Below, in pieces: positions 1 to 8,670 of a stretch of DNA of 64,000 nucleotides (its first letter is position 1; the number at the start of each line of letters is the position of its first letter). The position numbers and the translations under genes were made by a program. Below the pieces are notes generated by a model. That model was not told where the DNA came from, ran no database searches, and was given only the letters and a program-made list of their open reading frames with translations. The stretch is from an uncultured Lachnospiraceae bacterium (GTDB lineage Bacteria; Bacillota; Clostridia; Lachnospirales; Lachnospiraceae). The stretch covers positions 1 to 64,000 of the forward strand of contig CAJTPO010000006.1 of assembly GCA_910578115.1 (NCBI GenBank), in the 5' to 3' direction.

Positions 1-49
1 AACCGCTGATAAAAAATAAAAAAACTTACACATTTAACTTGACAAACCC

Positions 50-77
50 GCCGATGCTGTAACACCCGCGCATCGGC
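50..77 (+). terminator. Hairpin terminator at left edge
   Basis: An 8-bp perfect stem (GCCGATGC / GCATCGGC) is followed on the plus strand by TTTTG. It could end a plus-strand gene lying left of the window, and it also lies just past the 3' end of the minus-strand chemoreceptor gene. The T run is short, so strength is uncertain. Confidence 0.5.
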
Positions 78-133
78 TTTTGTCCTTGTTGTTAACATTC
101 GTTATGCATGATCTTTGCTATATCAATATTGCG

Positions 134-1576
134 CTACTGCAGCTGTTTTGCAAGCGAGAAGATCTTCTCCAGGATTTCTTTGCAATCCTGCATATTCTGT
201 ACAGTCGTCTCTGACGTCTTGAGACCTTCCATACTGGAAGCCGCCACTTCCTCACTGGCTGCTGACAGCTGAGAAATATCATCAGAAATCGCATTGGTAC
301 TGTCTAAAATGCTGGCGATAATCACTTCACTGTTCTTCACCTGCTGCGTTAAATTCTGAACTTCCGAATCTACCTGCTCAAACGTTTCCTGTGTAGCCTG
401 AATCAGTTCACTCTGTTTTGTCACCGAATCTACCGCACTGTCAACGCTCTTCTTCACGCTCTTTGTATCCAGAATCAATTCATTGATAATATTGGTAATA
501 TGGTTGGATGCCTCCTGTGTCTGCTCGGAAAGCTGGCGAATCTCCTCCGCCACAACCGCAAAGCCTCTTCCTGCCTCACCCGCACGGGCCGCCTCTATGG
601 ATGCGTTCAGAGCAAGCAGATTGGTCTGACTGGAAATCGCCATGATCGCACCTATAAAGTTCTTCACTTCTTCCACTTTCTCACTGAGCTGATTGCTGAC
701 CTCCACGGTCGCTCCACTGGCCGCTTCCACATTCATGGCCTGTCTGCGCAGATTCTCAACTACTTCCGAACCTTCCGTCACCATACTGCCCGCCCTGCCG
801 GAAGAAGCGATCATCTCCTGCATACTCTCTTCCGCAGCATCCGTATTCGTGCGGATATCCACACACATATCGGCCTGCCTCTGAATAGACTGCGCCGTTG
901 CATCCGTACTGTCTGCGATATTGCTCATCGCAAAATTACTGGTATCCACGCTGCTCTGCAGATCGTTCAGCTTACTCATTGCATCGTCAAAATTCTCAAT
1001 AATGCTTCCCGCCACCTGCAGCATCTTCTTCTGTGCTTCTTCCTGTCTGGCCGCACCTTCCTCCACAGCACCTATATTCTCCTGATTAAATGCCGTCAAC
1101 AGATTACAGATCGCTGTAGACGCATACGCCACCAGAAAAATGGTGAGCAATGCTGTAACGGAATCCGAAAGCTGTGACTTATCCAGCAAAAATATCCTGG
1201 TAGCATTGATCACGATAATAACAACATTTCCCACAAACACCAGTCTCTTGTTATAATACGCCAGCGCACCAATCAATACGGGAAAGGCATATGCATATGT
1301 ACCAACACTTGTACCAAACAATACCACCACTACATAAGCCACCGACGCACAGATAATGATTCCCAATGAGCCTTTCTTTTCATCCTTCCACATAACATAG
1401 GATGCAACCGCACCAACCAGCATCAGAACGGGTATCCCCACCCGCAGATAGGTACCCAGATCCGCATCCAATGTAAACGTCCTTGCTCCCATTACCATCA
1501 TGAAATACAATAGAATAACGACAATAACCCCCAGTACCGTCTTATTCGCTCTCCTGTATTGTGACTCTGTCATCAT
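134..1576 (-). CDS. Methyl-accepting chemotaxis protein
   Basis: This is a membrane chemoreceptor that signals to CheA/CheW. About five hydrophobic segments fill the first 165 residues, with no large extracellular domain and no obvious HAMP. A long coiled coil follows, and the conserved signalling tip (SQTNLLALNASIEAARAGE) lies near residue 320. The ligand is therefore probably sensed in or near the membrane. The start is set at the ATG-ATG pair behind AGGAGG; the second ATG (1573) has the better spacing. The open frame extends upstream to 1594 but that part lacks its own ribosome site. The gene implies a motile or formerly motile host. The family call is firm; the ligand is unknown. Confidence 0.95.
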   Translation of the reverse strand: MMTESQYRRANKTVLGVIVVILLYFMMVMGARTFTLDADLGTYLRVGIPVLMLVGAVASYVMWKDEKKGSLGIIICASVAYVVVVLFGTSVGTYAYAFPVLIGALAYYNKRLVFVGNVVIIVINATRIFLLDKSQLSDSVTALLTIFLVAYASTAICNLLTAFNQENIGAVEEGAARQEEAQKKMLQVAGSIIENFDDAMSKLNDLQSSVDTSNFAMSNIADSTDATAQSIQRQADMCVDIRTNTDAAEESMQEMIASSGRAGSMVTEGSEVVENLRRQAMNVEAASGATVEVSNQLSEKVEEVKNFIGAIMAISSQTNLLALNASIEAARAGEAGRGFAVVAEEIRQLSEQTQEASNHITNIINELILDTKSVKKSVDSAVDSVTKQSELIQATQETFEQVDSEVQNLTQQVKNSEVIIASILDSTNAISDDISQLSAASEEVAASSMEGLKTSETTVQNMQDCKEILEKIFSLAKQLQ

Positions 1577-1679
1577 ACTACCTCCTTGCCTCATATATAC
1601 TTTATTTATATTTAGAATTTATGCAATTCCTAAATATTCTTAACCGCTGTCTGTCAGATACCTGACCGACATCTCTGTC

Positions 1680-1796
1680 TCCATCCCGAAGCGCTTTACG
1701 CTGAGGACGCGAACACAGATTTCGGATTCTGCTCTGCGATCAATAAAATTTGTGACGCATCGGCACACTATTACAAGATTCCTGTATAAATCCTGC
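1680..1796 (-). repeat. Degraded copy A of 134-bp structured element
   Basis: On the minus strand this matches the copies at 3617-3750 and 34059-34192 from the CGCTTCGG-type end (left) through the AATTTGTGACGC region. It is degraded beyond about 1765, where the hairpin based on GAATAAATT has decayed. It lies about 100 bp upstream of the chemoreceptor start, in the same orientation relative to the downstream gene as the other copies. Confidence 0.75.
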
Positions 1797-1885
1797 ACTC
1801 TCCTATTGTACAATAACATGCCCCTTAAGTGCAAGTGTAAATCTCTGGACTGAGCTGTTACTGTTATTTCCTTAATTCCTGCCGT

Positions 1886-1912
1886 TAAGAAAGATATGAC
1901 GTAATACGATAT
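1886..1912 (+). promoter_or_regulatory. Candidate sigma-D (flagellar) promoter
   Basis: TAAG, then 15 bases, then TACGATAT resembles the motility sigma consensus TAAA-N15-GCCGATAT, matching 3 of 4 and 6 of 8 positions. It lies about 77 bp upstream of the DUF6033-like gene. A role in the motility regulon is inferred from this match and from the adjacent chemoreceptor. Confidence 0.4.
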
Positions 1913-1989
1913 ATATAATGTAGGCCGGTCACATATCTTCCGACCGTCAGTAAACGGATTTACAGGTTATAGCTAAGGAGGGCACCCCC

Positions 1990-2700
1990 ATGAACAAGGT
2001 AAATGGATTTGGCGCATATCAGAACAATTATTACGACAATGCCGTCAAAAACAGGAAACAACAGTCAAAGACAGAAAAAACCGGTCAATCCAGAACCGGA
2101 AGCACCCGGAAAGCCGACAGCAGTTCCGTACAGCTCAGCGACAGAGCCAAAGCACTCTTACAGGAACTGAAAAGAACCTATTCCAACATGGATTTTATGG
2201 TAGCAGACTACGAATCCGAGGAGGAGGCTGCCGCCTATCTTGCCCGTGGTACGAAAGACTACAGTGTCTTGATCGATCCGGAGGAGTTGGAACGCATGGC
2301 TTCCGACGACAGTGTAAAAGAACAGAATCTTACCCTTCTCGACGATGCTGTCGGAAAACTTGACGAAATGTCAGAACAACTGGGCGATCAGAAAGACGAA
2401 GTCGTGCGTCTGGGTATCAATATCGGCAGGAACGGAGAGGTTTCCTACTTTGCTGAACTGGAGAAAGCCGGAGAACGCCAAAAGGAATTCGTAGACAGAA
2501 TCCGTGAAAACAAGAAAGAAGCCGCCAGGGCTGATTCCAAAACACACGGCAAATATGACTATGAGCACAGTAAACGCACCACCCTGTATGCATCCACCGC
2601 CGACGAATTGCTCGATAAGATCAAAAATATCGACTGGGATGCTGTCAAGGAGGAAACCACTGTTCCCACACCGGGCGGCCGCTTTGATCTCACAATCTAA
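1990..2700 (+). CDS. DUF6033-like family protein
   Basis: A 236-residue soluble protein of unknown function that I associate with DUF6033, a family common in Lachnospiraceae. It has a charged, low-complexity N terminus with Gln, Lys and Ser (residues 15-45). A core follows beginning with LSDRAKALLQELK and NMDFMVADYESEEEA. No signal peptide or membrane segment is visible. The start follows AAGGAGG. The gene is monocistronic: a strong hairpin lies 60 bp downstream and a sigma-D-like promoter lies upstream. The LSDRA segment near the N terminus resembles those of flagellum-linked small proteins, but that is only suggestive. Confidence 0.7.
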   Translation: MNKVNGFGAYQNNYYDNAVKNRKQQSKTEKTGQSRTGSTRKADSSSVQLSDRAKALLQELKRTYSNMDFMVADYESEEEAAAYLARGTKDYSVLIDPEELERMASDDSVKEQNLTLLDDAVGKLDEMSEQLGDQKDEVVRLGINIGRNGEVSYFAELEKAGERQKEFVDRIRENKKEAARADSKTHGKYDYEHSKRTTLYASTADELLDKIKNIDWDAVKEETTVPTPGGRFDLTI

Positions 2701-2761
2701 TCATTGGCGTCTGCCATGACCACTGGCTCAGAAGAAGTACAATTCTTCTTTCCGTTATTTA

Positions 2762-2806
2762 AAAAGACACGGTGTATCCATCTAAAGGGTCTGCACCGTG
2801 TCTTTT
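2762..2806. terminator. Bidirectional terminator
   Basis: A 13-bp perfect stem (AAAAGACACGGTG with CACCGTGTCTTTT) has A and T runs on either side. It sits between the convergent DUF6033-like gene and the response-regulator gene, so it can stop transcription from both sides. Confidence 0.85.
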
Positions 2807-2839
2807 CTATTCGTAATCTATATGTTTCCTCTCGAAACT

Positions 2840-3610
2840 CTACAAGCCAGCCAGTTCTTTCCTTCTTAAGCCACCGAAAAAGTCATCAATGGACTTCACG
2901 ATCTCACCCGGCTCCATACTCTTCAACAGATATCCCTCCGGCTTCAATGCCATGACAGCATCTTTCGTCTCCTGATCCTCTCTGCTGGTCAGGAATATAA
3001 CCGGAATATCCGCAAAATCATGTTCACTGCGTATCATCTCCAGTACCTGTTTGCCGTCCACAATGGGCATCTCATAATCCAGCAGCACCAGATCCGGCCG
3101 GTTGGTCGCGATCGCCTTAATCGCCATAGCCGCCGAGTTGGCCAGACTGACCTGATACGATTCTTCCAGCCACCCTTTCACATTCCTGAGCATCGTACCG
3201 GAATCATCCACCACCAGAATCTTCTTCTTATTCTGCCTGCCGTGTTTCCGCTCATAATGGCTGATCGTAGCCACCACCTCGTTGACATTGATCGGACGCT
3301 GGAATCTCTGACGGATCAGGTTCTTCGAGATAATCTTCTCCACCGAATTCAGCTCATCCATATCCCCCACAATGAAAATGGGGATATCTCCTTCTGCCGC
3401 CTTATCTTTAATAAAGTTGAGCGCCTGCAGCTCTTCCAACATATTTTCATCTACATAGAGTACCATAACGGAAGGCGTTTCTTCTATCTTATTAATGGCA
3501 TTAATGTCCGCCTTCACCATAGTCACTTCGTATTCAGCCTGCTCAAACCAGCTTTTCAATGATAATATCAGATAACTCTGAACCTCCGAGACAATTACCA
3601 CATTCCCCAT
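2840..3610 (-). CDS. Response regulator with two receiver-like domains
   Basis: A 256-residue protein with two CheY-like domains and no DNA-binding output domain. The C-terminal domain (about residues 128-250) is canonical: KKILVVDDSG acidic pocket, phospho-acceptor Asp in LLDYEMP, FLTS switch Thr/Ser and a later Lys. The N-terminal domain (1-115) has a receiver-like fold pattern but lacks the paired acidic residues (it begins NVVIVSEVQ), so it is probably an unphosphorylated partner domain. Such proteins usually work through protein contacts. The ribosome site (GGAG) is supplied by the end of repeat copy B directly upstream. No kinase is adjacent. Confidence 0.85.
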   Translation of the reverse strand: MGNVVIVSEVQSYLILSLKSWFEQAEYEVTMVKADINAINKIEETPSVMVLYVDENMLEELQALNFIKDKAAEGDIPIFIVGDMDELNSVEKIISKNLIRQRFQRPINVNEVVATISHYERKHGRQNKKKILVVDDSGTMLRNVKGWLEESYQVSLANSAAMAIKAIATNRPDLVLLDYEMPIVDGKQVLEMIRSEHDFADIPVIFLTSREDQETKDAVMALKPEGYLLKSMEPGEIVKSIDDFFGGLRRKELAGL

Positions 3611-3616
3611 CTTTTA

Positions 3617-3750
3617 CTCCATTCCGAAGCGTTTTACGCTGAGGACGCGGGCAGAATTTCAGATTCTGCTCTGCGATCAATAGAATTTGTGACGCTTCAA
3701 CACAAATTCCTGGTTGAATAAATTGCTCATCAGAGAATTTATTCGACCTT
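3617..3750 (-). repeat. 134-bp structured element, copy B
   Basis: A full-length copy differing from copy C (34059-34192) at six positions. Read on the minus strand it folds as successive hairpins: a GAATAAATT/AATTTATTC stem, a GAATTTGTG/CACAAATTC stem, a CAGAAT/ATTCTG stem and AGCGT/ACGCT. It then ends in CGGAATGGAG, which supplies the ribosome site of the response regulator starting at 3610. The second loop is partly complementary to the ACGCTTCGG near the end. Confidence 0.9.
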
Positions 3751-3861
3751 ATCCACTCCTAATCAAGCAACTGTATAGTACATACCGTAAATAACATTTA
3801 CCACTTTTTACACGTATTTACATACATTTGAGTATAGCAAATTTTCCCTGCGATAGCAAGT

Positions 3862-4836
3862 CTAATTCTGCATCCTGATCTGCTCCGTCTCCACCGGCGT
3901 ATACCGCACCAGCCCAGTTTCGTCCAGATTCTCCCGGTGCATATCCACCGCCGTGATCTGATGATTCCCGTAGGTCGTATAGTAATAGATCCCCCGGTCC
4001 GCATTGCAGCAGGAAGTAAAAAGAGTCACCTCATACTGCCCGTCCTCCAGCACACAGCACCCCCGCGGCTGATCCACCGACCCGAGGATATGGAAAAACT
4101 GGCTCACACTCTCCGCCTCCGTATCCCCTGAGACGGAATTCATCTTCACAAAAGCCGCCCTGACAAACCGCGACTGCGAGGACAGATCCCCCGGCAGCCC
4201 GATCGCACCCATCCCGCGGCTGTAAGTCTGCAGTTTCAGCTTGTCACAGAAATGATTGGTCGGCGGCTTGGGGGACAGGGCCATATAATTGTTCAGATAA
4301 AACATCTGCTCACCGAAAGGCGGATTGTTGGTCAGAATCCCCACCGGGTTTTCCTCCACTTTCAGCCCGGCGGCCATCGCCTCCACCGTGATCGCCTCTT
4401 CCCTGTCCGCGATCATCCAATGCAGCTGGGCCACCGGCAGTCTCTTATTAAACGGTTCGTCGGTAATATTGATCCGCTCAAGAAGCGCCCGCACTTCCTT
4501 CACCGAAGCACACTGCCCGAGAAGCCAGGGAATAAGCTCATACCCCGCCACATTATCCTTATTCTGCACCCAGCCGCCGTACTTTGCATTGCCTGTAAAA
4601 TTCAGGCCGGCCATGCCGAGTCCCTTCTCGTTCACCGCGTCATAGTACAGCGGAAAGCCGTCCTCCACATGCGCCATACCGATGATCGCATAGTGATCTT
4701 CCATGATCCCCATGCTCCGAAACCGGAACGGGTATCTGCGGGGGGTCACCGCGATCTCGTCTCCGTAAGAGAAGTCATAGTCCAACGTCCGTCCGAAATA
4801 GAAGTCTTTCGTCCTGTAAGTTGCTGCCGTACACAT
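3862..4836 (-). CDS. Choloylglycine hydrolase family (bile salt hydrolase type)
   Basis: An N-terminal-nucleophile amidase that cleaves C-N amide bonds, typically glycine- or taurine-conjugated bile salts. The start is at 4836 behind GGAGGTAG, so the mature catalytic residue is Cys2 of MCTAATY. Family landmarks are present in order: FGRTLD (Arg16, Asp19), NEKGLGMAGLNF, TNNPPF and the GLPGDLSSQSRFVR signature. Length (324 residues) is normal. Bile salt hydrolase is favoured over penicillin V acylase by the overall pattern, but substrate cannot be proved here. The gene lies 62 bp downstream of a MATE pump on the same strand, so pump and hydrolase may be co-transcribed. Confidence 0.88.
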   Translation of the reverse strand: MCTAATYRTKDFYFGRTLDYDFSYGDEIAVTPRRYPFRFRSMGIMEDHYAIIGMAHVEDGFPLYYDAVNEKGLGMAGLNFTGNAKYGGWVQNKDNVAGYELIPWLLGQCASVKEVRALLERINITDEPFNKRLPVAQLHWMIADREEAITVEAMAAGLKVEENPVGILTNNPPFGEQMFYLNNYMALSPKPPTNHFCDKLKLQTYSRGMGAIGLPGDLSSQSRFVRAAFVKMNSVSGDTEAESVSQFFHILGSVDQPRGCCVLEDGQYEVTLFTSCCNADRGIYYYTTYGNHQITAVDMHRENLDETGLVRYTPVETEQIRMQN

Positions 4837-4898
4837 ACTGCTACCTCCGTCTGTCAAAATTTTGGGCTTGCCTTATTATATGACAGAACGCAGGAAAT

Positions 4899-6221
4899 TT
4901 ACTCCCTCCTGCGGAAATAATACCACGCTCCCGCCAGATCCGCCAGCACCCAGCCGATCGGCACGGACATCCAGATGCCGGTCACGCCCACCGCCTCGAT
5001 CGACGACAGCGCGTAAGCAAGCACCACCCGCGTTCCCAGCGAGATTACCGTGAGAACCACCGAAATCCCCGGTTTATGCACGGCACGGTAATAACCGTAA
5101 AACAAAAACAACAGACCGATCCCGAAATAGAACGCCGCCTCGATATGCAGATAGCCCGCCCCGATGGCGATCGCCTCCGCACTCTCTTCCTTTAAAAACA
5201 AACCCATCAGGGGCTTTGCGAAACCCACCACCAGCGTTGAAATCAAAAAGCAGAAGACAAAAGCGCTCAGGACCGCATCCTTCATGCCCCTGCTGATCCG
5301 CTCCTTCTTGCCCGCTCCGTAATTCTGCGCCACATAGGTGGAAAAGGCATTGCCGAAATCCTGCACCGGCGCATAGGCGAAGGAATCGATCTTCACCGCC
5401 GCCGCGAAAGCCGCCATCACCACCGGACCGAAGCTGTTCACCAGCCCCTGCACCATCAGAATGCCGAAATTCATGATGGACTGCTGCAGACAGGTCAGCG
5501 AAGAAAGCCCCGCCAGCTCCTTTAAGATCTGCAGGTCAAAACAACGGTTCTGCCCGGAGACCCGCAGCTGCGGATATTTTCCAAGATAATACAGAACGAT
5601 CCCGATTCCCGCCAGATACTGGGAGATGACGGTCGCTATGGCAGCGCCGCCCACGCCCCAGTGAAATCCCCGGATAAAGAGCAGATCCAGCACGATATTC
5701 GCCAGCGCCGAGACGCCCAGAAACAACAGCGGCACCACGGAATTGCCCACCGCCCGCAGCAGATTGGCCACGAAATTATACAAAAACACCGCCACGATCC
5801 CGGCAAAGATCCACACCAGATACTCCCGCATCAGCGCAGTCACTTCCACCGGCACCCGCAGAAAGATCAGAATGCCTCCCATTCCAAGATACACCGCCGC
5901 GTTCAGCACAAGCGCCACCAGCCCGATGGACAAAAATGCAATGTAGATTCCCTTTTCCAGCCTGTCCTGATCCCTGCTGCCAAACTGTATGGAGAAAAAG
6001 GCGCTGCTGCCCATGCACAGTCCGATGATGATAGATGTCAGGAACACCATCAGCGTATAGGCCGACCCTACCGCCGCCAGCGCATTCTCTCCCAGATACC
6101 GCCCCACGATCAGCGTATCCACCACATTATACAGCTGCTGCAGCAGATTCCCCACCATGATGGGGAATGCAAACCGAAGCAGCTTATGTACGATTTTTCC
6201 TTCTGTCAGATCATAGTTCAT
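4899..6221 (-). CDS. MATE family efflux transporter
   Basis: A 440-residue inner-membrane multidrug/toxin exporter of the MATE family with about twelve membrane segments. The N terminus (GKIVHKLLRFAFPIMVGNLL) and the QLYNVVDTLIVGRYLG segment are characteristic. It probably uses a sodium or proton gradient. It lies immediately upstream of the choloylglycine hydrolase on the same strand, suggesting export linked to bile-acid exposure, though that is inference. It is one of four MATE genes in the window. Confidence 0.93.
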   Translation of the reverse strand: MNYDLTEGKIVHKLLRFAFPIMVGNLLQQLYNVVDTLIVGRYLGENALAAVGSAYTLMVFLTSIIIGLCMGSSAFFSIQFGSRDQDRLEKGIYIAFLSIGLVALVLNAAVYLGMGGILIFLRVPVEVTALMREYLVWIFAGIVAVFLYNFVANLLRAVGNSVVPLLFLGVSALANIVLDLLFIRGFHWGVGGAAIATVISQYLAGIGIVLYYLGKYPQLRVSGQNRCFDLQILKELAGLSSLTCLQQSIMNFGILMVQGLVNSFGPVVMAAFAAAVKIDSFAYAPVQDFGNAFSTYVAQNYGAGKKERISRGMKDAVLSAFVFCFLISTLVVGFAKPLMGLFLKEESAEAIAIGAGYLHIEAAFYFGIGLLFLFYGYYRAVHKPGISVVLTVISLGTRVVLAYALSSIEAVGVTGIWMSVPIGWVLADLAGAWYYFRRRE

Positions 6222-6270
6222 GATTCCTAAAATATCACTCTCTTTTCCGGATATTCCGTTTTAAATCCTC

Positions 6271-6380
6271 TAAATCTTATAAGTATTGTAATCTTATCAT
6301 TTTTACAATCTTATAAATTTTTCAATCTTATCATTTTTACAATTTTATCATTTTTCAATCTTATCATCTTTCAATCTTAT
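6271..6380. repeat. AT-rich imperfect tandem repeat
   Basis: Five to six imperfect units of about 16-17 bp based on AATCTTATCATTTTTC run between the MATE start region and the glutamine synthetase stop codon, overlapping the last few bases of the latter. No strong hairpin or gene is seen. It may be a slippage-prone spacer. Confidence 0.7.
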
Positions 6381-7813
6381 AGATCGTAATACATCTTAAA
6401 TTCCGCCGGATTCGGGATCTGCTCCAGCTTCTTTAACTCGGCGCGTTTGCGCGCTACCCAGATATCGATCAGTCTCTGCGGGAAGACGCCGCCCTTTGTC
6501 AGATAGTCATGATCCGCCTCCAGCGCATCCAGCGCCTCTCCCAGTGAGCGGGGCAGGCCCTTGATCTTCTTCTGCTCTTCCTCCGACAGCTTATAGAGGT
6601 TAAAGTCATAAGGCCCCCAGCCGTTGGCTTCCGGATCGATCTGGTTCTCGATCCCGTCCAGACCCGCCATCAGGATGGCCGCGTAAGCATAGTAGGGATT
6701 GGCCGTGGCGTCAGGGTTTCGCAGCTCGAACCGTTTGGACTCCGGCGACTTGGCATAGGCCGGGATCCGGATCACCGCACTGCGGTTCGATGTCGCATAA
6801 CCAACCGTCACCGGCGCTTCAAATCCCGGCACCAGACGCTTGAAGGAATTGGTGGAAGGATTGGTGAAGGCGCACAAAGACGCGATGTGCTTAAGCAGAC
6901 CGCCGATAAAATAATGCGCCGTGCGGCTTAAGCCGGAATACCCTTCCGCGTCATAGAACAGCGGCTGGCCGTCCTTTAGCAGCAGCATATGCACGTGCAG
7001 TCCATTCCCCGCCTCCTGATAGATGGGCTTCGGCATGAAGGTGGCCGTCTTGCCCTCTCTCGCCGCCAGATTCTTGATAATATACTTGATGATCATGGTG
7101 TTATCCGCCATGGCAGGCATATCCGCCAGCTCCACCTCGATCTCCATCTGGCCCGGGCCGCCCACCTCATGGTGATGGTATTTCACACGGATGCCCCAGT
7201 CCTCCATCATCATGCACATGCGGCTTCTGAGATCATACCCCACATCCTGGGGCGCCGCCACATGATAGCCGCCCTTATAAGGCACTTCATAGCCGTTATT
7301 GCCGTGCCGGAAGGCATCCATGCTGCCGTTCCACTCCGCCTGCCTGGTGTTGATCTGGTAGCCGCACTGCTGGGGCGTCACCTCGAAACGGGCGCTGTCC
7401 AGCAGATAAAACTCGAATTCCGGCCCGATGATCATGCGGTCCGCGATGCCGCTCTCCTTCATATATTCCACCGCCCGCAGGCTCACATTCTTCGGATACT
7501 GGTCGAAGGGTTTGTTCTCTCCCTGCCCGATGGTGCACACATTACCGCACATGGTCAATGTGGGCACGATCGCAAACGGATCCACATATGCTGTGTCCGG
7601 ATCCGGCAGAAATACCATATCACTTTTTTCCACCGGCGCATACCCGTAATTCGAGCCGTCGAACCCGATGCCGTATGTAAACGTGTCCTCGCCAAACCGT
7701 TCCACCGGAATGGTGATATGACGCCATCTTCCGTCGATATCCGTCATCTTGAAATCGATCATGCGGATATTCTGCTCCTCGCACAGCTGCCTGATTGCTT
7801 TACTCTTGTCCAT
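6377..7813 (-). CDS. glnA: Glutamine synthetase (type I-like)
   Basis: It condenses glutamate and ammonia to glutamine using ATP. Family motifs appear in order: FGEDTFTYGIGFDGS, GPEFEFYLLD (metal ligands), NGLHVHMLL, the ATP/glutamate loop KRLVPGFEAPV and RNPDATANPY. The length (478 residues) fits. The frame stays open to 7918, but an extended -10 promoter sits at 7855-7860 inside that extension and GGAGG precedes the ATG at 7813, so 7813 is chosen. The adenylylation-site Tyr region of enteric enzymes is not evident. It appears monocistronic. Confidence 0.93.
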   Translation of the reverse strand: MDKSKAIRQLCEEQNIRMIDFKMTDIDGRWRHITIPVERFGEDTFTYGIGFDGSNYGYAPVEKSDMVFLPDPDTAYVDPFAIVPTLTMCGNVCTIGQGENKPFDQYPKNVSLRAVEYMKESGIADRMIIGPEFEFYLLDSARFEVTPQQCGYQINTRQAEWNGSMDAFRHGNNGYEVPYKGGYHVAAPQDVGYDLRSRMCMMMEDWGIRVKYHHHEVGGPGQMEIEVELADMPAMADNTMIIKYIIKNLAAREGKTATFMPKPIYQEAGNGLHVHMLLLKDGQPLFYDAEGYSGLSRTAHYFIGGLLKHIASLCAFTNPSTNSFKRLVPGFEAPVTVGYATSNRSAVIRIPAYAKSPESKRFELRNPDATANPYYAYAAILMAGLDGIENQIDPEANGWGPYDFNLYKLSEEEQKKIKGLPRSLGEALDALEADHDYLTKGGVFPQRLIDIWVARKRAELKKLEQIPNPAEFKMYYDL

Positions 7814-7854
7814 AACCTCCTGCTCCTTTCGCAATAGTTCCCTGATTTTGCTTA

Positions 7855-7863
7855 AGTATAACA
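7855..7863 (-). promoter_or_regulatory. Extended -10 promoter of glutamine synthetase
   Basis: On the minus strand TGT followed by TATACT forms an extended -10 element about 42 bp before the chosen start. The -35 is weak (TGCAAA). Its place inside the longer open frame supports the shorter protein. Confidence 0.5.
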
Positions 7864-7998
7864 CAGTTTTCATCCTTTTTGCACTATACTTCTTTACTGC
7901 CGCTCTTCTTTTTGCCATAATAAAGGTGGTGCAAACACGATACCGGACTGTCAGGCCGTCCGGCTATCTCCACCGACTCCACGAAAGGACTCACAACC

Positions 7999-8670
7999 AT
8001 GCCCCCTTATAAGATCATGATCGTAGAAGACGATCCCCTCATCCGATCCCAGCTGCAGACACTTTTGAACGGAAACGGCTATGTGACGCTCACACCCGAT
8101 CCGCTTGCCGACATTGCCGACGCTGTCAAAGACAGGCAGCCCCATCTGCTCCTGTTAGACATCAGGCTGCCCGGGGAGAGCGGCTTTTCCCTCTGCTCGA
8201 AGATCCGGACGTTCTCCGGCCTGCCGATCATCTTCGTCACAAGCTGCAACACGGATATGGATGAGTTAAACAGCATTCTCCTCGGCGGCGACGCCTTCAT
8301 CACCAAGCCCTACAATACCGCGATCCTGCTGGCAAAGATCAATGTCCTGCTGAAACGCCACTATGCCTGCGGGCAGGAGGAATCCCTGACCTGGCAGGGG
8401 GCCGTGCTGCACCCGGAAAGCAGCCGGCTGGAATACCAGGGCAGACAGGCGGAGCTGACGAAAAACGAACTGAAGATCCTCGTCTTCCTTTTCCGGCACG
8501 CCGGCAGGATCTGTTCCCGCAGCGACCTGATCGATCATCTCTGGGACAACCAGCTCTATGTGGACGACAACGCCCTAAGCGTCAATATCAACCGGATCCG
8601 CGAGAAGCTGTCCGCCATCGGCCTTGACGACTTCATCAAGACCAGACACCGACAGGGGTATACTTTATGA
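7999..8670 (+). CDS. bceR: BceR-like response regulator
   Basis: An OmpR-family DNA-binding regulator of 223 residues. The receiver domain shows the acidic pair in MIVEDD, the phospho-acceptor in LLLLDIRLPG and Lys in FITKPYN. The C terminus is a winged helix (LTKNELKILVFLFRHAG, DDNALSVNINRIREKL). It is followed with a 4-base overlap by a short intramembrane-sensing kinase and then a BceAB-type exporter, the standard antimicrobial-peptide detoxification layout. A near-consensus BceR box lies before the transporter genes. Confidence 0.9.
   Translation: MPPYKIMIVEDDPLIRSQLQTLLNGNGYVTLTPDPLADIADAVKDRQPHLLLLDIRLPGESGFSLCSKIRTFSGLPIIFVTSCNTDMDELNSILLGGDAFITKPYNTAILLAKINVLLKRHYACGQEESLTWQGAVLHPESSRLEYQGRQAELTKNELKILVFLFRHAGRICSRSDLIDHLWDNQLYVDDNALSVNINRIREKLSAIGLDDFIKTRHRQGYTL

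Larger units (their letters stand above)
1577..1989. other. Intergenic region with degraded repeat
   Basis: This 410-bp divergent gap holds no convincing gene. It contains the degraded copy A of the 134-bp structured element (about 1680-1796), a sigma-D-like promoter at 1886-1912 and the AAGGAGG ribosome site of the next gene. A 64-codon minus-strand open frame over the repeat looks fortuitous. Confidence 0.6.

Noticed and set aside
6271..6380. Phage or plasmid attachment site in the AT-rich repeats
   Set aside because: No integrase, no flanking duplicate and no element boundaries are near.
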